Shown here: positions 63,922 to 64,000 of the stretch, in pieces
Numbering within the stretch: the stretch's first letter is position 1
Layout: each line of letters starts with the position of its first letter
Source of the DNA: Clostridia bacterium
GTDB taxonomy: Bacteria > Bacillota > Clostridia > Oscillospirales > CAG-272
Reading direction: 5' to 3'
Assembly (NCBI GenBank): GCA_017453255.1
Contig: JAFTKN010000010.1
Location: 344,458-408,457 of the forward strand
DNA: 64,000 nucleotides
Made by a program: the position numbers and the translations under genes
The notes under the pieces: generated by a model
What the model saw: only the letters and a program-made list of their open reading frames with translations
Databases searched by the model: none
What the model was told of the DNA's origin: nothing

Positions 63922-64000
63922 GCCGTGATATAAGGTCATACTATCCGGGGCGCTAGCGGTGCCCTGTACCTGAAATCCGCTATATGCAGGGGAGAATCCC
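63922..64000 (+). ncRNA. Signal recognition particle RNA, large (B. subtilis scRNA type), 5' part
   Basis: The sequence from GCCGTG contains GGGGCGCTAGCGGTGCCCTG and TACCTGAAATCCGCTAT. Its order and much of its wording match the 5' Alu-like domain of B. subtilis-type large SRP RNA (scRNA), which has GCCGTGC, TAGCGGTGCCCTGTAC and CGCAATCCGCT. The window ends inside the RNA, so the S-domain (helix 8, where Ffh binds) and the 3' end pairing with GCCGTG are outside. The large form fits Bacillota with an Alu domain. Confidence 0.85.

Overview
The window is AT-rich DNA from an endospore-forming member of the Clostridia (Bacillota), most likely a gut-type lineage that is not well named. The evidence is the sporulation set (spoIIAA-spoIIAB-sigF, an uninterrupted sigK, dipicolinate synthase dpaA/dpaB), the start of a large B. 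subtilis-type SRP RNA with an Alu domain, a SAM-I riboswitch on metK, GGAGG-type ribosome binding sites, sigma-A promoters close to TTGACA-N17-TATAAT, and typical Clostridia gene orders (DUF512-der-plsY; cdaA operon; recJ near rel). Nothing in the window looks like a prophage, an insertion sequence, a CRISPR array or an integrated island. It reads as core chromosome with one accessory-looking regulatory patch near 27.6-32.8 kb.

Layout. 1-5.2 kb: minus-strand operon cdaA, a shortened CdaR-like protein, a COG2509 flavoprotein, recJ and rel (cut by the window edge). 5.3-9.1 kb: a DUF6873-like protein, rpmB, a MutS-family ATPase and an Mbeg1-like hydrolase. 9.3-13.9 kb: a VTC-type polymerase with a DUF4956 membrane protein, a GHL6-type glycosidase, an SDR enzyme, and a small membrane protein downstream of a DUF3006-like protein. 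14.3-16.2 kb: prfB and a SpoU methyltransferase. 16.2-23.8 kb: a tightly packed minus-strand run DUF512, der, plsY, a methyltransferase, a class II aldolase, luxS, mtnN and a TIM-barrel isomerase. It joins housekeeping genes to the detoxification and salvage of S-adenosylhomocysteine products.

23.9-27.5 kb: sigK, a DUF378 protein, tmcAL and ackA. 27.6-32.8 kb: two paralogous ECF-type sigma factors with very long C-terminal regions flank two paralogous XRE regulators. This is the most interesting part of the window. 32.9-37.8 kb: recD2-comF-fucU, then metK under a SAM-I riboswitch. 37.8-41.3 kb: a metallophosphoesterase, a cytoplasmic GH20 hexosaminidase and a DUF368 (polyprenyl-phosphate transporter family) protein. 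41.4-44.2 kb: the spoIIA operon with candidate Spo0A boxes, ppa, a YcxB-like protein and tRNA-Leu. 44.2-51.3 kb: a lipoprotein, a CAU-anticodon tRNA with an unusual terminator, and an operon secA, two unknown membrane proteins and a MATE transporter.

51.5-64 kb: trmL, cls, dpaA-dpaB, trmB, a TSCPD protein, polA-ispE, guaB, an AI-2E-family transporter, eno and the 5' part of the SRP RNA gene. Recurring themes are the SAM cycle (metK, luxS, mtnN and several SAM-dependent RNA methyltransferases), second messengers (c-di-AMP and (p)ppGpp) and sporulation. No gap without a gene exceeds about 300 bases. The larger gaps hold the promoters, terminators, riboswitch and palindromes listed below.
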